The translations under genes were made by a program, and so were the position numbers. From Tetrastigma voinierianum (lineage: Eukaryota > Streptophyta > Magnoliopsida > Vitales > Vitaceae): a DNA stretch of 64,000 nt. This document shows, in pieces, positions 60,209 through 64,000 of the stretch; position 1 is the stretch's first letter, and each line of letters begins with the position of its first letter. The notes below the pieces were generated by a model. That model did not search any database. It was not told the DNA's origin and worked only from the letters and a program-made list of their open reading frames with translations. The stretch covers positions 62,001 through 126,000 of the forward strand of contig JAEQBH010000650.1 in assembly GCA_016808115.1 (NCBI GenBank), read 5' to 3'.

Positions 60209-60700
60209 CACTACAAGAATCAAAGTCCATGGCTGCGGTCGACGACCTTGACTAAAAGTAATTCATAATGCAACTATAGCTTATAGGTGCAAATAAAATA
60301 AACATAAGAAAGTTGCGACCATAGGTGGTGTGGATATGCTACTAAATTCTTCAATGCATCTATGTTATTCGTCCCGGGTTGCAAATAATAATTTGCAATG
60401 AAAAAATGTTGCTCACTAAGTCGTTGGGATGTTTTTTACTACCATTTTTTTTACTTTATCATGGATAATTTCTTACATGATGGATGATATTGGTCGATAA
60501 TGTATATTTCATATGTCCAACATCTTAGTCGCTGATTTTATTTTCTACTACCACTAGTAACTGGTCGCCAATTTTAATTTCTGCGGTGAAAATATTTGGT
60601 CGCATTTGAAATGTTTCTACGATGATTTTATATAATCACAATTACGTGTTTCTACAATGGTAACAATATTTCAATAAGACTATTTTGAAAGCAACGACTT
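60209..60700 (+). mobile_element. CACTA-like end CACTACAAGAA
   Basis: CACTACAAGAA at 60209-60219 is the classical CACTA (En/Spm) terminus. Sub-terminal words (ggtcgacgacc, ggtcgca, agtcgctgat, ggtcgccaat) recur over the next 400 bases with the core gtcg. No opposite end was recognised within the window. Confidence 0.45.
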
Positions 60701-61636
60701 CCATGTGAAAAGAAATAAATTAAAAATCATGGAAGATTCACGTTAAACTCAACAACCCTTGTCCTATCAACTTGCCGTCAAATTAGTAAAAGAATTTTTA
60801 GGCATCAAATACAATAAATATTAAAAATTGATCCTTGCTAATTATATCATGAATTATCACAACCTTTTAAATATTATATAATCATTCTTCCTTAATTCCT
60901 CATCCATAGCAACTTTCCTTTTTCTGTCTTGGACTCTTGGTGCTTCTTCAAAACATATTGGTTTATATTTTGCCGAAAAAAAAATCATAACAAAGTGCGC
61001 TCACTCTCAACTATTTTTAAAAATGATAAAATTTATTAGAAAACCAAAATTATGTATCTTTTATAAAATTCACAAATTTTAAAATGCTTTTTGGATTTTG
61101 TGGGATAACTTGATATATGCCATATTTTTATTTTCATTTTTTTCGTTGTGCAGAGAAATTGTCTTGATCTAGGAAGATCGTTTTGGATTGTTTTTGGGTT
61201 GTTCACATTCTGAACAAAAACTTTAAGATTTAATATGCAAGGAACCAGTAATAATATATATAATCTGTTTCTAATTTTCAAATTTCAATGATTAAAATAA
61301 TTTGAATTTGAGTATATATTAAGTTATTTTAGAAATAGTAAATCTCACTGGTTTGTTTGTTCCAAGAATTCAAGCACAACTCCAAACAAGTACAAAAGGT
61401 ATAACTTGGGGAAATTATAAAAGAAAAACATGAGACAGTCACCTTTATATCTATCATTGAATAAGTGTCTATTTTATGAAGATTGAAAATGTAACTATGA
61501 AAAACATGGTGCATGGGCCATTCTTTTGACTCCCTACAAATAGAGGAAACGAAAAAAGTACTCTTTGATTATTTTTGTAAACATTAGCTCTTGTGGATCA
61601 CTTGAAATATAATGATGAAAATGATTTAATGCTCGG
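60700..61636. other. AT-rich intergenic DNA
   Basis: No gene, repeat or regulatory site that I can support. Confidence 0.4.
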
Positions 61637-61940
61637 TTTGGAATCCAAAAAAAGTATTAAGAAAAAAAAATAGAAAAGAAAAATAGAAAGAAAAAATTGA
61701 AGGAAAATAAAAAATATGTTTAAACTTAATAAATTCATTCTACATGCTTATTCAAATTCAATTTGTTTGTTTCACTCTATTATACAAGGACTAAGAAATT
61801 TAAAAGCATGTAAAATTTTGAGGATTTTTTATTATATATATTTGACTTTTTTTTTTTATATTTTATAGGATGAAACCAAATATAAGAAAATTATTTTGCT
61901 TACTATTTTTTTCTTTTTCAAGTACTTTCCTGGTTCCAAA
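61637..61940. mobile_element. MITE-like element, copy 2 (304 bp)
   Basis: The left end TTTGGAATCCAAAAAAAGTA pairs with the right end on the other strand, TTTGGAACCAGGAAAGTA. Between them is the shared layout gaaggaaaataaaaaatatg, ttaaacttaataaattcatt, tctattatacaaggactaagaaattt and ttttgagga. It has no coding capacity. It is the best preserved of three copies. Confidence 0.65.
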
Positions 61941-62149
61941 GATAGCCTAAATTTATAGGGTATGGAGAAAATTCTTCAAACCATAACCATGCTATTTCAA
62001 TACAAGATAACAACAGTTGAAGTATGGGAAGATTTTAGTACCATAACGTTGGCTGAATTGATGACTTACAAGTCCATCAGTCTTGCTTGGATGAAAGGCT
62101 AATTTAATTTATGAAATATCAGAATTGATAGATTGGATAGTGAATTTTT

Positions 62150-62217
<68 letters not shown>

Positions 62218-62590
62218 CGTGTGTGTGTGTGTGTTATTGTATTTATTGGAGTGGCCAATTTAATTATTAGGCTCAGTTAGAAAATAAATAAATAAATCAC
62301 GGTCTTATGATTTACAAAACATTAGAACTTATCAATTATGAATTTTATTTTATCAAAAACCATACCATTCCTTTTCTTTTCAAATAACGAGTCAGTAAAA
62401 AATCATTTTCCACAACAGAGAAGGATTAAAAAAAAGAAAAAAAAACTTTGAGCTTCAGCATACTTTAAAATTTCTTCTAAGTCTGTAGTTTATTTTTTCC
62501 ATATGGTTTTCAAAATTGTAACTAAAACAGGGAAATAAATATAAGTCAAAGTTGATAACTATAATCTAACATGATGATGTGGCAAATCGG
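61941..62590. repeat. AT-rich spacer with a (TA)n(TG)n microsatellite at 62155-62234
   Basis: A compound TA then TG microsatellite, otherwise AT-rich DNA without genes. It precedes a probable promoter. Confidence 0.7.
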
Positions 62591-62599
62591 TGTAGTTTA

Positions 62600-62613
62600 C
62601 TATATATATATAA
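62600..62613 (+). promoter_or_regulatory. Possible TATA box of the downstream gene
   Basis: ctatatatatataagtaacc lies about 370 bases before the start codon and is followed by CT-rich leader sequence (62640-62720), usual for plant promoters. This is a position-based guess; the region is AT-rich, so chance occurrence is possible. Confidence 0.35.
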
Positions 62614-62981
62614 GTAACCTAACCATGCTCCATAGTTAAGAATCTTCAGACTCATTAACTTCTTTTCTGATACGAAATAACCAACTTTCCCGCTCTCTTC
62701 CCTCTCATTTTCTCTCCTGCTATGCTATTCTCCACTTTCTTGGGAAAATTTCAGGCGATAATCATCATTTTCACCTGGACCCTTGACTTCTTGGGAGGTT
62801 TCACTTGAAGCGCGATCATAAGTTGCAATCTAGAATCTGGTATTTTCTTACCAAAGTCCCTTGTATAGAGTTGTGATCTGCAATCTGGAGTCGATCAATA
62901 TAATTCTTTCTTTCTTTTTTATTAATTGGTCTGAATGATAGTCAGAAGAGTAGCTGTTACTGTTTGATATTCCATGCTCCA

Positions 62982-63736
62982 ATGGCGATTCCACAAGCAA
63001 CTGCAAATAATATTCTTGGTGCTGTTGAAGTCTTTCTTAATGAGCCAGAAGCTTGGATCTGGTTCCGCTGCAAAAGTTGCCGCAGTTTCTTTGCTGATAA
63101 CGCCCTTTTTATTCGAGTAGCCTTTCTTTTCTGTTGTATACGTATTGTCTTTGTTTGGAAGCCAGAAAATAGCAGTAAAAGAAAATAGATAGGAAAATCT
63201 AAGAGGAAAAGTGGAAGGAAAATAAAAAATGAGTTTAAAACTCATTCTATTTGTTTTTCTTTGTTATCTAAGACTAAGAAATTTAAAAACAAACAAATTT
63301 TTGAGGAATTTTCATTATATTTGATTTTCTTTTTACATTTTACTTGGTATTTATTTTTCTTTCTCTAATACTTTTCAGATTCCAAACACAGTTAAAGTAT
63401 TTATGATTTTGGTGAGATTCACTTGACTCAATTAACTCATTTCTTTGGTATTCTTGCAGGATGTTTATCCATTTTCATTGAAGTTCACTCCCTGTTTGAT
63501 CAACCAACTAAGTAACGTTCCTCAGCTTTCTGTATGAGAATGATAACTGTTTTCTTGATATTGTTTTAATTATAAGATCTCTGATCTTCCAAACGTGCAG
63601 TGATATTTTTGTGAGGTCTAGACCGTACTCTTCTATTCCACATGGACCATATCGCTTCTTTCTTGGTGAAGGGGGTCTGGTGGATGGCATTTGCATCTAC
63701 TGTCGTACATGTGGAAACTGTCTTGGCTATGAAATT
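62982..63736 (+). CDS. Unidentified CxxC (zinc-binding-like) protein, first three exons, partial or broken
   Basis: Exon 1 (62982-63116) reads MAIPQATANNILGAVEVFLN then EPEAWIWFRCKSCRSFFADN and ALFIR, followed by gtagcc. Exon 2 (63460-63511) lies after ttgcag: DVYPFSLKFTPCLINQL, then gtaacg. Exon 3 (63601-63736) lies after gtgcag: DIFVRSRPYSSIPHGPYRFF then LGEGGLVDGICIYCRTCGNC and LGYEI, then gtaagg. The pairs CKSC and CRTC/CGNC, about 65 residues apart, recall the Yippee/Mis18/cereblon-type zinc fold, but this is only a pattern resemblance. The exon 2-3 junction is out of frame by one base with canonical splice sites, so the gene may be damaged or spliced differently. Intron 1 holds a MITE. 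The gene would continue past the window. Confidence 0.5.
63152..63388. mobile_element. MITE-like element, copy 3, in intron 1 of the CxxC gene
   Basis: TGTTTGGAAGCCAGAAAAT at the left pairs with TGTTTGGAATCTGAAAAGT on the other strand at the right. Inside is the shared layout tggaaggaaaataaaaaatg, agtttaaa, actaagaaatttaaaaac and ttttgaggaatttt. At 237 bp it is shorter than copy 2. Confidence 0.65.
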
Positions 63737-64000
63737 GTAAGGATTTTTTTTCTTTTTCTATAGGGAAAATTATTATAAAGATGATACAAAGAATATAAAA
63801 TACATTGTTTTGTATGGTTTTATAAAAAATAACTATGTTTCATGTATGGTAATATCTAAATACTATATTAATAAACTATAGATACTATCGTAATAAACAG
63901 TATTAAGTAGTATTTATAATTTATTAAAATGGTGCTTAATTATTATCATCATATTTGAAACACAACTATTTTCTATAAAATCTTATTGACCATGTATTTT
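63737..64000. other. Intron-like AT-rich sequence to the window end
   Basis: Follows the splice donor gtaagg. No exon is recognisable in these 264 bases. Confidence 0.4.

Noticed and set aside
58340..60219. CACTA element bounded by ttttttgtagtg (58353) and CACTACAAGAA (60209)
   Set aside because: The first site lies inside the CUE-like intron and the two motifs point the wrong way to enclose one element.

Overview
This window is nuclear DNA from a flowering plant, most likely a eudicot; I cannot name the species. It is AT-rich and intron-bearing. It holds nested LTR retrotransposons, a hAT transposon and MITE-like elements, with only short remnants or edges of cellular genes. No intact long ORF, rRNA, tRNA, CRISPR array or prokaryote-style operon is visible.

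Layout. 1-6240: tail of an Athila/Tat-like Ty3/gypsy element, a complete LTR (3140-5392), a tRNA-Asp-type primer site and leader DNA. 6250-19571: a degenerate DUF659-type hAT transposase on the minus strand. It is split by a 10.5 kb Ty3/gypsy element (8876-19342) with two LTRs, an ACCAT target duplication, iMet primer site, gag, protease, RT/RNase H, integrase and polypurine tract. 19572-22674: AT-rich tandem repeats, a CACTA-like end and a TA microsatellite. 22675-26204: one exon of a PHT4-type anion transporter, cut by a 3.35 kb solo LTR with a CTAGC target duplication and ending where a second LTR begins. 26205-29003: two related LTRs head to head, forming a large imperfect palindrome. 29004-34600: GC-richer DNA with a tandem repeat and a broken gag-like coding region on the minus strand. 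37603-45715: a second Ty3/gypsy element on the minus strand, keeping both LTRs and an integrase remnant but missing gag, protease and RT. 45740-47612: a worn LTR related to the first element. 48900-51050: the end of a Ty1/copia pol and its 3' LTR. 52345-53027: a hAT-type MITE with a GAGATAAG target duplication. 53046-56290: an interval bounded by two blocks rich in TTCGAA/CTCGAG. 56785-59265: short fragments of at least four unrelated genes in mixed orientation (phosphoglycerate mutase-like, molybdate-anion transporter-like, CUE-protein-like, 2-oxoglutarate dioxygenase). 59660-61940: a short direct-repeat element, a CACTA-like end and a MITE. 62590-64000: start of a probable gene encoding a CxxC protein, with a MITE in its first intron.

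The most unusual signal is a CpG-rich palindrome, TGTCGCGACA. It recurs with CpG-decay variants in the LTRs or leaders of at least two unrelated retrotransposon groups (3480-3722, 5526-6190, 10805-11720, 18360-19320), and in one LTR it has become a 21-bp tandem array. Also notable are the gene-fragment cluster at 56.8-59.3 kb and the palindromic LTR pair at 26.2-29.0 kb, which could be transcribed as a hairpin. All family names come from reading motifs by eye; no database search was run.
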